Positions 50,096 to 58,545 of a stretch of 64,000 bases of DNA are shown here, in pieces. The translations under genes and the position numbers were made by a program. How positions within the stretch are numbered: position 1 is the first letter of the stretch; each line of letters opens with the position of its first letter. Under the pieces are notes generated by a model. That model made no database searches. It worked only from the letters and a program-made list of their open reading frames with translations, and was not told the DNA's origin. The DNA lies in assembly GCF_902459465.1 (NCBI RefSeq), contig NC_047063.1, forward strand, positions 3,720,001 through 3,784,000, written 5' to 3'. The stretch comes from Asterias rubens (taxonomy: Eukaryota > Echinodermata > Asteroidea > Forcipulatida > Asteriidae).

Positions 50096-51194
50096 GTGAG
50101 TATTGGGCAACTTTGGGGGAGGGTACAGAGTCAGGAAGAATAAGTAGAGAGACAAGATTTAAGGAATGAATAAAACTTTCTTGTCACAGGTTGATCGGCT
50201 CTTTACTTTTGATTATGAGAGTTAAAGGCAAAATATACCCTTGAAACCATTTGATTGTTTTAATCATTTATGAATGTCTATGTATTCAATACAACTTACT
50301 TGTGAAAATTTAAATGGTCAAACTTTTGAGATATCTAAGTAGGATTTGAAGCTTTACATGGTGGAAATACGACATAGAAAGGTTTGCGGTAACACCATGT
50401 AATGACTATCTCTAATGAGTTGGGGTGGTTCGGAAAAGAACCGTTGGTTCTCTTTTGAGATATCTTTTTGAGATGATCCATGTAGGAAAAAAAATCTCTA
50501 ATACAGTATATGTAGAAATACAAAATCTGAGAGCATATTACTGCAGTGAGTAAGCAAGGTGTCAAGAAAAAAAATGATGCAGCGAGTAATCCCCCGGGAA
50601 CAAGGTTGGGTTAACATTTTCCAAGTCGGGCCACCAACTATTTAGTGTATACTTTTACATCAAACCACTTACTTGTTTTAATACATTTTTCTTTTAAATC
50701 AGGCCACTATTTATTTTGTGTAAATCTTTTACATTGGACCACTAACTATTTTGTGTATATTTTTTCACATCAGTCCACTACTTATTGTGTGTATATTTTT
50801 CACTATCAAAGTTGAACGTGATGACACACTTGTATTTATTATGCTAACCCTCATCATATGCCATAGTTACGCACGTTGTGGTTTCCTGTACATGTTGGTA
50901 GTCCGGTCGGGTTTATGTTACACACCATCCTGTACTCACACACTTCAAATGAGAACAGAAAGTTGCGTCATTGTTTCACAATTGCAGATAAATAATTACT
51001 CATTTGCCAAAAATAAGCCCATCCGTGTATCTGAGCGAGGTCTCTGATGATGATATTTTGCTGCTTGGATCAGTTTTGAAAAGGCTGTTGTTATTTAACT
51101 GGAACAAGGAAGTACAGTACTTCTTGTTGCTTCGGAATTGGTTATATTCAGATGGAAATTGTGATTTTGTTTGAAAAAGCATGTTTTGGTAAAA
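50096..51194. other. IQSEC intron sequence up to the gap
   Basis: No further exon is seen. GGTTTGCGGTAACACCATGT at 50381 is an isolated left end of MITE family E, followed by AAAAGAACCGTTGGTTCTCT. The phrase CAC(T)ATT..TTTTGTGTA recurs loosely at 50630-50800. Confidence 0.5.
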
Positions 51195-51694
51195 NNNNNN
51201 NNNNNNNNNNNNNNNNNNNNNNNNNNNNNNNNNNNNNNNNNNNNNNNNNNNNNNNNNNNNNNNNNNNNNNNNNNNNNNNNNNNNNNNNNNNNNNNNNNNN
51301 NNNNNNNNNNNNNNNNNNNNNNNNNNNNNNNNNNNNNNNNNNNNNNNNNNNNNNNNNNNNNNNNNNNNNNNNNNNNNNNNNNNNNNNNNNNNNNNNNNNN
51401 NNNNNNNNNNNNNNNNNNNNNNNNNNNNNNNNNNNNNNNNNNNNNNNNNNNNNNNNNNNNNNNNNNNNNNNNNNNNNNNNNNNNNNNNNNNNNNNNNNNN
51501 NNNNNNNNNNNNNNNNNNNNNNNNNNNNNNNNNNNNNNNNNNNNNNNNNNNNNNNNNNNNNNNNNNNNNNNNNNNNNNNNNNNNNNNNNNNNNNNNNNNN
51601 NNNNNNNNNNNNNNNNNNNNNNNNNNNNNNNNNNNNNNNNNNNNNNNNNNNNNNNNNNNNNNNNNNNNNNNNNNNNNNNNNNNNNNNNNNNNNN
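51195..51694. other. Assembly gap, exactly 500 N
   Basis: A round 500-base gap normally marks a join of unknown size. The genes on both sides lose their downstream exons here, so the true gap is probably several kilobases or more. Confidence 0.95.
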
Positions 51695-51948
51695 GTACCA
51701 TTGCCATACCATATAGTTCATAATGCATAAGGGGAGGGGGTGGGGGAGGGGTAAAGGCCTCCCAGGCTTATACCATTGTCATACCATAGAGTTCATAATG
51801 CATAAGGGGAGGGGGTGGGGGAGGGGTAAAGGCCTCCCAGGCTTATACCATTGTCATACCATAGAGGTCATAATGCATAAGGGGAGGGGGTGGGGGAGGG
51901 GTAAAGGCCTCCCAGGCTTATACCATTGTCATACCATATAGGTCATAC
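51695..51948. repeat. 75-bp tandem repeat with G-quadruplex-prone core
   Basis: Three full units plus a partial one at a strict 75-bp spacing (landmark CATAATGCATAAGG at 51719, 51794 and 51869). Units are almost identical, so the array is young. Each contains GGGGAGGGGGTGGGGGAGGG, four G tracts with 1-base loops. The array touches the N gap and probably continues into it. Since 75 is a multiple of three it gives a spurious repeated ORF. Confidence 0.92.
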
Positions 51949-52015
51949 GGAGGTTTTCAATCTACGGCTTATAGATAACTAACTGTTCTTGATTGATTGG
52001 AGATATTAAACTTAC

Positions 52016-52127
52016 TCGTATTCGTTGAGCCAGTATTCCTGTATTGACTTCATGTATTCTGGTTTGATACCAAAATGAAACTTGGTTTCTTCAACACTCT
52101 CAAACCATCGGGTCTTTCTCAAACGAT
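52016..52127 (-). CDS. EPHX1: Epoxide hydrolase exon 2 (EPHX1-like, copy 1)
   Basis: Read leftwards, the exon begins after TTATTCAG. The base carried over from exon 1 plus AT makes Asp, then RLRKTRWFESVEETKFHFGI and KPEYMKSIQEYWLNEY, ending GA|GTAAGT at 52015. This is the N-terminal epoxide hydrolase domain and matches the human EPHX1 segment around QRIDKFRF..FHYGFNSNYL..YWRNEF in order and spacing. It is 112 bp. The following exons, with the alpha/beta hydrolase core and the catalytic Asp, are not present to the left; only the 75-bp array and the gap are there. Confidence 0.88.
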
Positions 52128-52174
52128 CTGAATAAGGATAGAAGGGCAACATATTTATAAAGTTTGAGGTAAAA

Positions 52175-52200
52175 TGAAAGATCTGCCAGGGTCGAAACGT
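52175..52200 (+). other. Stem-loop with GAAAC motif, copy 4
   Basis: GAAAGATCTGCCAGGGTCGAAACGT, in EPHX intron 1: GATC pairs with GGTC across a short loop, with GAAAC following. The CTGA box is reduced to ATGA. Confidence 0.4.
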
Positions 52201-52281
52201 AAGGTAATTATTTTGCTCTACTAAAAAATATGCTAAGATGAGCTCGATACAGTACAAAGGATAGATTGCTCATCATTATAA

Positions 52282-52487
52282 AGGCCCGGTCACACAGGCC
52301 CCGATAACGAGAACGAAAACGAGAACAAAAACGAGAACAAAAATGAGAACGTTAAAAATGCACGCCCTCGATTGGTTGGATGAGTGAATGTGCGTATTCT
52401 GTGCGGAACAATTCAACCAATAGAATGAGTACTCTGTGCGTGGTTTTCGTTATCATTTTCGTTATCGCTGCAGTGTGACTTGACCCT
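52282..52487. mobile_element. MITE inside EPHX intron 1, next to the splice donor
   Basis: The ends are AGGCCCGGTCACAC with CCCGATAACGAGAACG, and in complement AGGGTCAAGTCACAC with CAGCGATAACGAAAATG. These are imperfect inverted repeats with an internal ACGAGAACAAAA short tandem. The right end lies 7 bp from the donor of exon 1 (GT at 52494-52493), and the element makes up over half of the 367-bp intron. Confidence 0.75.
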
Positions 52488-52494
52488 AACCCAC

Positions 52495-52696
52495 CTTTCA
52501 AATCGTCCATGTCTTCGTCAGTAACATTGATCTTGAACTTTCTGATGGATGTATCCTCTTTGGTTGTTGGTCTTTCACCTCGTCCCCACCACCCATCCCC
52601 TATCTCAGGGGGACTTGGTGGTGAGCTGAAGATGCCACTCATGTAGGCAGCTAATACACCAATCAGTAGAACACTGACTGCTAATTTCCATCCCAT
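52495..52696 (-). CDS. EPHX1: Epoxide hydrolase exon 1 (EPHX1-like, copy 1)
   Basis: Microsomal epoxide hydrolases hydrate reactive epoxides, and juvenile-hormone-type epoxides in arthropods, on the endoplasmic reticulum. This exon starts with ATG at 52696 and reads MGWKLAVSVLLIGVLAAYMS, a single hydrophobic anchor. A Pro-rich hinge and GDGWWGRGERPTTKEDTSIR follow, then KFKINVTDEDMDDLK. The DGWWG.G..S..EDdSIR pattern is diagnostic of EPHX1 (human DGWWGPGTRSAAREDDSIR). The exon is 202 bp and ends on the donor AAAG|GTGGGT, phase 1, joining exon 2 in frame. Family A MITE sequence starts only 77 bp upstream of the ATG, so the promoter must lie in or beyond it. Confidence 0.9.
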
Positions 52697-52773
52697 TGTC
52701 GTTGTTGTGTTGAAGACTATCTTTCCAAACCAAAACAGATCTGAAGTATTGTAAAAGATAAATCATCACTTAA

Positions 52774-53136
52774 AGGCAGTGTACACTATTGGTAATTACT
52801 CAAAATAGTTATTATAGCACAAAACCTTACTTGGTAAAGATGGGGAGCTGTTGATAATATAAAACATTGTGAAAACTGCTCCCTCTGAAGTAAGTATTAA
52901 CGTGAAGTAATTTCCACGAATTTGAATCCGATACCTCAGAATTAGCTTTTGAGGTCTCGAAATCAAGCATCTGAAAGCACACAACTTCGTTTGACAAGGG
53001 TGTTTTTCTTTCTTTTTTATCTCGCAACTTCGACGGTTAATTGAGCTCAAATTTTCACAGGTTTGTTATTTTGTGCATATGTTGAGACCAAGTGAGCAGA
53101 CTGGTCTTTGACAATTACCAAACGTGTCCAGTGTCT
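52774..53136 (-). mobile_element. MITE, family A, upstream of EPHX
   Basis: Preceded by TTAA (52770-52773), it starts AGGCAGTGTACACTATTGG and ends ACGTGTCCAGTGTCT. It runs opposite to the copy at 61801: GGTTTGTTATTTTGTGCATA and the CTTTGACAATTACC block are near its right end. Most of the element is preserved at about 363 bp. It lies between the EPHX start codon and any more distal promoter. Confidence 0.85.
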
Positions 53137-54343
53137 TATCCCCAAAACTTTTTACTTTTTACGATAATAACGAACTTGGACGTAATGTTTTGTATTTATT
53201 TAAGTTATAACTCCCTAATTAGTTCAATATAACTTTGGGGTACAATACTGTTTGGCTAAAATGTATAGACATTTAGTTTGTTATCTTTTATTGTCGACGT
53301 TTGTCATGTCTCATTGGCCCTATAGGGGTGGGGAACAGTGGATTCATAAATCTGGTCCCCGAGTAAACAAAACCACCCAATAAATTAATAATTAAAACAT
53401 TATCGCAGTCCATCTTTGTTGATGATATGAAGGAGATTTGATAAAATCACGGTAGCGCCCATTGTGTCAAAAGATGTTAAAATCATTAAGAATTTCAGAA
53501 GTGAAGAAAATGGAATAATAGCTGACTGCTTACCAATAAAGGCCCGATGTTATAAAACAGTATTAAATGACCTGGCGTTTCGACCATAGCGGGGTCTTTC
53601 TCGATCAAAGGCCTAGGTCGATTCAGCAGGCCATTAGTTATTTTGTAGATTCAGAAATATTATACCATTCAATTTTGGCATAAAATATTACAACCATAGA
53701 CAGTTTGTTTGAATACCTAAAGTTTAAAATGATCTCTAAACCTGAGAATGAATTGCTTTTACAGCCTAATTACAACTAACGTTTCCTCCGCAATTTGTTT
53801 TTACCTTTAATAGCATCAGGCGACATAAGCAAGACCTATTTAAATAGATGTCTGTATTAATAACTTCCAACTCAAAGATCGTTTTCTGTAAAATGTGTTA
53901 TTTGCTGTCTGATGATCATGCATAAAAAAACAGACAAAATAAAAAACAAGCAAAAGAGAATGCTATCTGTGTTTTGTTTACTTTACACACAAACTAAGTA
54001 CACATTGTCGGGACCTTAGTTCTCACACGATACAAGCTCTCGCTGGTCAGGACAAAAAAGAACATAGACTTGCTGTACCAATCATAATATGAAAGCAAAT
54101 GTCGGTCCAATTGCATAATGTCGTTAAAGGCAGATATACACACGAAAAACACCCGGGTCAAAATTGACCCGGATTCCGAGTCCTGTTTTGTTGACCCGTT
54201 TTCGGGTCAAGTTGACCCGGAAGAAGAAACTGGCTTAAAATCCCCAATTTGTTTAAGTTCCAGTTGTCTTGTCTTCAGCACAGTTCTCCAAATAATAGTT
54301 ATGGTAGCACTTTGCCTTTCTGCATTCCACCAATCAAGCACCC
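53137..54343. other. No gene seen; GGGTCAA palindromes
   Basis: A minus-strand copy of the GAAAC stem-loop lies at 53575-53612. At 54151-54222, CCGGGTCAAAATTGACCCGG is a perfect 20-bp inverted repeat, followed by TTGACCCGTTTTCGGGTCAA and GGGTCAAGTTGACCC. These probably belong to a small foldback element. Confidence 0.5.
53575..53612 (-). other. Stem-loop with GAAAC motif, copy 5
   Basis: On the minus strand: GATCGAGAAAGACCCCGCTA, then TGGTCGAAACGCC. GACC pairs with GGTC, and an outer GACCT/AGGTC pair encloses it. Confidence 0.45.
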
Positions 54344-54347
54344 TTAA

Positions 54348-54792
54348 TACGTCCCTGGATTATTCGAGTTGGTCTTTGAAAAGCGTTTCAGTAACCGTTT
54401 GTTTTAAAATGCATATGGGTAGTAAAATTCTCACAATTGTTTTTTTTTTCAACAAGAATAATATGGAATAAACGTATTATTGAACTGAACTGAAGTGAGA
54501 AAGATGTTGTAAAAGTAGAATACAATGATCCACACAAACATGCCTCGAAAATGCACGGTTTTTCTTTAACCTCGTCGACTAAGTGGCCATTTATGGTAGT
54601 CAAATTTTTGACTCCCATAAATGGCCGACCGTGTTAGTTCGCAAAGTAAAATGAAAACCACGCAATTTCGAAGCAACCGGTGGATCATTGTTTTCTACTT
54701 TTACAACATCTTTTTAACCATGCATTTCATAACAAACGGTTACAAACGCTTTTTATACACCAACTCGTCCGATCCAAGGCAAACGTGTTCCT
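54348..54792. mobile_element. Foldback MITE, family C, with an insertion
   Basis: This is the second copy of the element at 15680-16065: TTCGAGTTGGTCTTTGAAAA at the left, the GACTCCCATAAATGGCCGAC core, and ATCCAAGGCAAACGTGTTCC at the right. TTAA lies outside both ends (54344-54347 and 54793-54796). The left arm is interrupted by about 80-90 bp (54415-54505) that contains a T run and TATTATTGAACTGAACTGAA, resembling the tail of a retroposed element. Confidence 0.75.
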
Positions 54793-54796
54793 TTAA

Positions 54797-56233
54797 GGAT
54801 CCTCCCGAGTCAGAGGCAATGAAAACTTCATGAGAAGTGTCGCATCCCGTACAACGTACAATCATGGTACATGAACAATTAAGGGCTCTGTCCTTGAATA
54901 TTTCTTGAGTTCGTTCAACTTAAGTCAGTTGCTATATACGCTAAAAGAACATACCATATCCATCCATTGACCCCTAGCTAGTGTAATATCGTTCCTATTC
55001 CTGAAAATGATGCTACTTGTAATTATAGTAATAGTATTATAACAATTTTACGTCTAGTACTGTAGGGCCACGAGTGAATCAAGAGGTAATATAATAAAAC
55101 CCTACCGCACACACGTTTTGATCGACAGCTTTTTTAAGAGAGCTCAGACGTCCGGTATTAGTGTGGTCTCACCAGGTGCAGTGCATTGGAGACTACCACC
55201 ATTCACAATGACTGAGGATTCTACAGGACACCGACTGTAGTCTACTCAGTATTCTTTCTTTCAAAGAACCTTTGATCCCAGCCAGCTTACATCTACCAGC
55301 AAAATCTAGCTCCACTGCTGATAACCGAAGCATGTGTATTTTGTTTGTATTAGAAGGTAGGAGTTGCACATACATGTATATTAAACACCAGTGAATTTCA
55401 ACAGCTGCGCTCAATGTGTTTATTTAACAAATTGTCATAGGTGGCAAACAATTGACTATAATTCAATACATGCTACAATGGCTGGATTTCACATTGTCCG
55501 AAAGTGAAGTGGCCTTCGCTAATGTGCTGCAATACACACAAGACGATGTGTGTAGCACTACTACATGCCGCTCGCAGTTTCAAATGAAGCTTACCCTGTG
55601 AGAGCACAGTGTGTGCCTGCCCGTGAGTTTATAGACATGTCAGGGTTAGATGGTTCAGCAGTGGTTAATACAAAATATTTCAATAGTCATCACGACCGAT
55701 CAAAAAGGCCGAATTAACTTGTAAATTATATCCAACAACATTTGATTTTAATACTTAACTTGTTTTAATAGTGTTGTTGACAAGGTCAAATTAATATGAA
55801 ATAAAGAAAACATCACAATCACTATAAAACAGAGGGTTTGTATTGATGTTTTCAATTGTTTATTCAAACAAATTTAACTCCTAGATAGGGCGCCCTCTGC
55901 CTTGTTAATCTTGGCACTTTGGGGTCCATCCAGTACTATAACAGAAACAATTTGACTTCGGGCGTCGGCTAATAATACAGTCGGCTAATAATAATAATAA
56001 CATTTAAAATTTATATTGCGCCCCTCACATACAAATTGATCAAAGGCGCAGAACACATGTTAAAAAGCACAAAGTGGAAGAAAAAGACAAAGAAAACAGA
56101 CTGGTCACCAGGCCAGTGCCCAAGCAAACGTATGGGGATACGTCTGTACCGATTTCAATATCGTAAATGTAATTACATATTATTATTGTTAGTGAAACCA
56201 ACTTATTTGCTCTCACTTATCGTCGTCATATAG
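54797..56233. other. No gene seen; possible missing 5' part of the receptor
   Basis: The receptor needs an upstream exon with a signal peptide that ends in phase 1, but none could be recognised here. A dispersed repeat lies around 55985-56080 (AATAATAATAATAAC, then TTTATATTGCGCC and CAAAGGCGCAGAAC). Confidence 0.4.
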
Positions 56234-56569
56234 ATCCCGGTGATTTGGAGCTACGTCTGGCCAACCCGATATCTTCATTTACAGGCACACTGCAAGCACG
56301 TTGTACAAGCAGTCAACAATGGAGCTCTGTGTGTGCTGGTAACCTATGGGATCATAGAGATACTGAATCTGCTTGCCGCCATCTTGGTTTCTCATTTGCT
56401 GTTGAGACCAAGAACATCTACGTCTCCACTCTAGACCCTATAGATGTTCCCGATAGAGTGATCATATCCGAGGTTGGATGTGTGGGAAATGAAACTAATC
56501 TTATAGAGTGTGGGTTGGGCTTGGTGCGTTCAACATGTAGCATAATACCAAGAATATCATGTGGAACAG
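56234..56569 (+). CDS. Receptor exon: SRCR domain
   Basis: The exon follows CATATAG and ends ACAG|GTAAGA at 56570. It is 336 bp, phase 1 on both sides, the symmetric arrangement typical of shuffled extracellular modules. It encodes ELRLANPISSFTGTLQARC, then QQWSSVCAGNLWDHRDTESA and CRHLGFSF, then GCVGNETNLIECG and ISCGTG. This is a scavenger receptor Cys-rich domain (compare the consensus VRLV..GRVE, W.TVCDD.WD..DA.VVCRQLGF, DDV.C.G.E..L..C). Seven cysteines are visible. The domain would bind ligands outside the cell. It is spliced in phase to the somatomedin-B exon at 57240. The upstream exon with the start codon was not found. Confidence 0.8.
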
Positions 56570-57239
56570 GTAAGAATTAGATCATTGGCTGTCAAGGCAA
56601 TGCAATGCAGTCAAACAATGGACATAGCACGCGTGCACGTAGACTGGTACCCTGATCTCATCCGCAAGGTTAAAAACAGGTTGGACCTACTTGCTTTCAC
56701 CAGCCTAACAGTGTGACGTCAGATGTTCAGACTAGCTTGTCTTTCCACACACAACTACATGTATTAGCCAATGATAGGTTTTCATTTACCACAGTGAGTG
56801 CGCGGTTATGGTCTTGTGACGACATTATGCAAATACAGATTTGCCCGCCAAAAGACCACATCCCGATTTTAGAAAACAATGTCTCCTCGTGAAAACTGGT
56901 CGTAGATCTGTCTTAATTCGTTGAGACAAAAAAATAAATAATAATAATTTTATAAATAGGATTTATAAAGTGAAATATAACGAACAAAATTCAAAATATA
57001 AAATCGGCCAAAACTGGGTCATGGAACTTCAAAAACGAAAACTCAAATGTTAGATATCAAATCTCACAGAAATTAACTCAGAGTACGTTTTGTTTGAATA
57101 TCCCATAGGGAATAATAAAGTGAATTTAATTGAATTGAAGTGAATTTAATTTATTTTATTTCATTTTAAACAAGGTCTTAACATAACTCTTAAATATATA
57201 ATCTGATCTTAAGATGTTGATTATATTATGTTTCCATAG
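56570..57239. other. Receptor intron 1
   Basis: A 670-bp phase-1 intron. It contains TTGGACCTACTTGC and GTGACGTCAG phrases (56685-56725) that resemble the duplicated insert at 57901-58122, so both may derive from one repeat family. Confidence 0.6.
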
Positions 57240-57784
57240 AAACCAGTGAGTTTGGATTCCGTGTTGGACTATGTGGAATCAATGATCTTTGTGGTACTGA
57301 GTGTGCGCAAACCATCGAAAACAACACTCCTAGGATCAGATGTCATTGTGATCAACTTTGCCAGGCTCTTGGTGATTGTTGCTATGACTACCAGATAAAC
57401 TGTAACCCGGAAGGACTCCCCCACTACATCACTACAAGGTCTCCCTGTGGAGTGGTACCAATGCGTTGCGTTGCCGAGCCTTTATGGAAAATATGTTGGG
57501 TATTATTTAATCAGTGTTTGCCCAGAATCTTGGTTAGAGGGCGGAATAAGAGACTTATGTAAAATGCCATGGAATGGAGAGGATATCATTGGCTCTCTAC
57601 CAGTGTACAATAATGACTCGCTATATCAATACAGAAATATATACTGTGCTATATGCAATGAGAATCGTATGATAACATGCTACAATGGTCGGTCCATGCA
57701 GCCTATAACGTGTATGGTTGCAAAATCCTATGTTCCAAACTTTAACGACACTGGAACTTCCAGGTTATTTACTGGTGACCTTTA
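57240..57784 (+). pseudogene. Receptor exon, first part: somatomedin B and Cys-rich module, frameshifted
   Basis: The acceptor TTTCCATAG precedes 57240. The first frame reads ETSEFGFRVGLCGINDLCGT, ECAQTIENNTPRIRCHCDQL, CQALGDCCYDYQINC. Eight of its cysteines are spaced C-x3-C-x12-C-x-C-x3-C-x5-CC-x6-C, the somatomedin B pattern. That frame soon stops. The continuation is one base over: WYQCVALPSLYGKYVGYYLI, SVCPESW, then LYQYRNIYCAICNENR, a Cys-rich module. The switch must lie between about 57418 (a run of five C) and 57446. This second frame stops at 57785, and the original frame then continues (VPSSIEGEVRRCSAPTINTC). The two shifts cancel. Either the copy is decaying or the consensus sequence has indel errors. 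Confidence 0.6.
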
Positions 57785-58545
57785 GGGGTTCAAGTTCCAA
57801 GTAGTATAGAAGGGGAAGTTCGGAGGTGTTCAGCACCTACCATAAATACTTGTTTTGATGAGTTTAGTGAAACGCTGAAACGGAACAGGTTGTCTGAGGC
57901 TATGTTGGACCTACTAGCTTACCGGCCTTCATGGTTCAACACTAAACCAATTATCGCAATCCCTAGTTGCGCAATGTTGCAATAACGTCAGTCCTCACAC
58001 TCAAGAGAGCTATTGTTGGACCTCTAGCTTACCGGCCTGTCATTGGTTCAAACCATAACCAATTAATCAGCAAATCCCTATTGCGCAATGGTGCAATAAC
58101 GTCAGTCTCACACTCGAGAGGTCCTGTGACTATTTCTTGTGCGTAGAGAGAGTGGACGTCCACGGAATCCATGGTTCAAGGTGTTTGAAACCGTGTGAGA
58201 GTTTTACTGGCATGTCTAAACTCTTGATTTGCTCTTTACGTTTAAGAGCGATAACACTTCTTTAAGCGCTAGGGCATCGTCCCTGTACAACGGGAGAGAT
58301 CTTTTGATCCTTTTCTACAGTAGCTGCAGCGCGTTGACTTGTAATTCTGGGTTCGAAATCCAAGGAAACGAGTGTGTTGAAAAGACAGTGCCCTCAACGT
58401 CAGCACCTGTAGCAGTTCAGGAGTTTGCATTCAACCCAAATAATACAGTCAACGTTGGTTTGGTGGATTGTCTACGGTTGTTTCTTGTTGATACTTTGGT
58501 ATCGTCTTTTGGGACGCAACACTAAATAACTCATCAACAGTAGAG
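57785..58545 (+). pseudogene. Receptor exon, middle part, interrupted by a duplication
   Basis: From 57775 one frame reads GVQVPSSIEGEVRRCSAPTI and NTCFDEFSETLKRNR, a plausible second Cys-rich module. It is cut off where a 110-bp direct duplication begins (57901). After the duplication an open frame resumes with FTFKSDNTSLSARASS and TCNSGFEIQGNECVEKT, a short Cys-containing stretch before the membrane domain. This frame ends at 58525, just after a TTTTGGG run (58507-58513). One more T there would lead straight into the frame of the transmembrane part (SFWDATLNNSST). An unrecognised intron around the duplication cannot be excluded. Confidence 0.45.
57901..58122. repeat. Imperfect tandem duplication, 2 x about 110 bp, within the receptor exon
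   Basis: Copy 1 starts TATGTTGGACCTACTAGC and copy 2 TATTGTTGGACCTCTAGC. Both continue CTTACCGGCC, a GGTTCAAAC/GGTTCAACAC phrase, TTGCGCAATG and GCAATAACGTCAGTC, then CACACTC. They differ mainly by single-base indels, unusual for an old duplication and suggestive of consensus error. Confidence 0.75.

Noticed and set aside
51000-51730. Long ORFs on both strands across the gap
   Set aside because: They exist only because the 500 N contain no stop codons.
51723-51941. Repetitive Gly/Lys/Arg-rich ORF
   Set aside because: Product of the 75-bp tandem array, whose unit length is a multiple of three.
56036-56233. Short ORF with a hydrophobic end just before the SRCR exon, considered as the signal-peptide exon
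   Set aside because: It ends in a stop directly at the acceptor, has no donor in the required phase, and overlaps a dispersed repeat.
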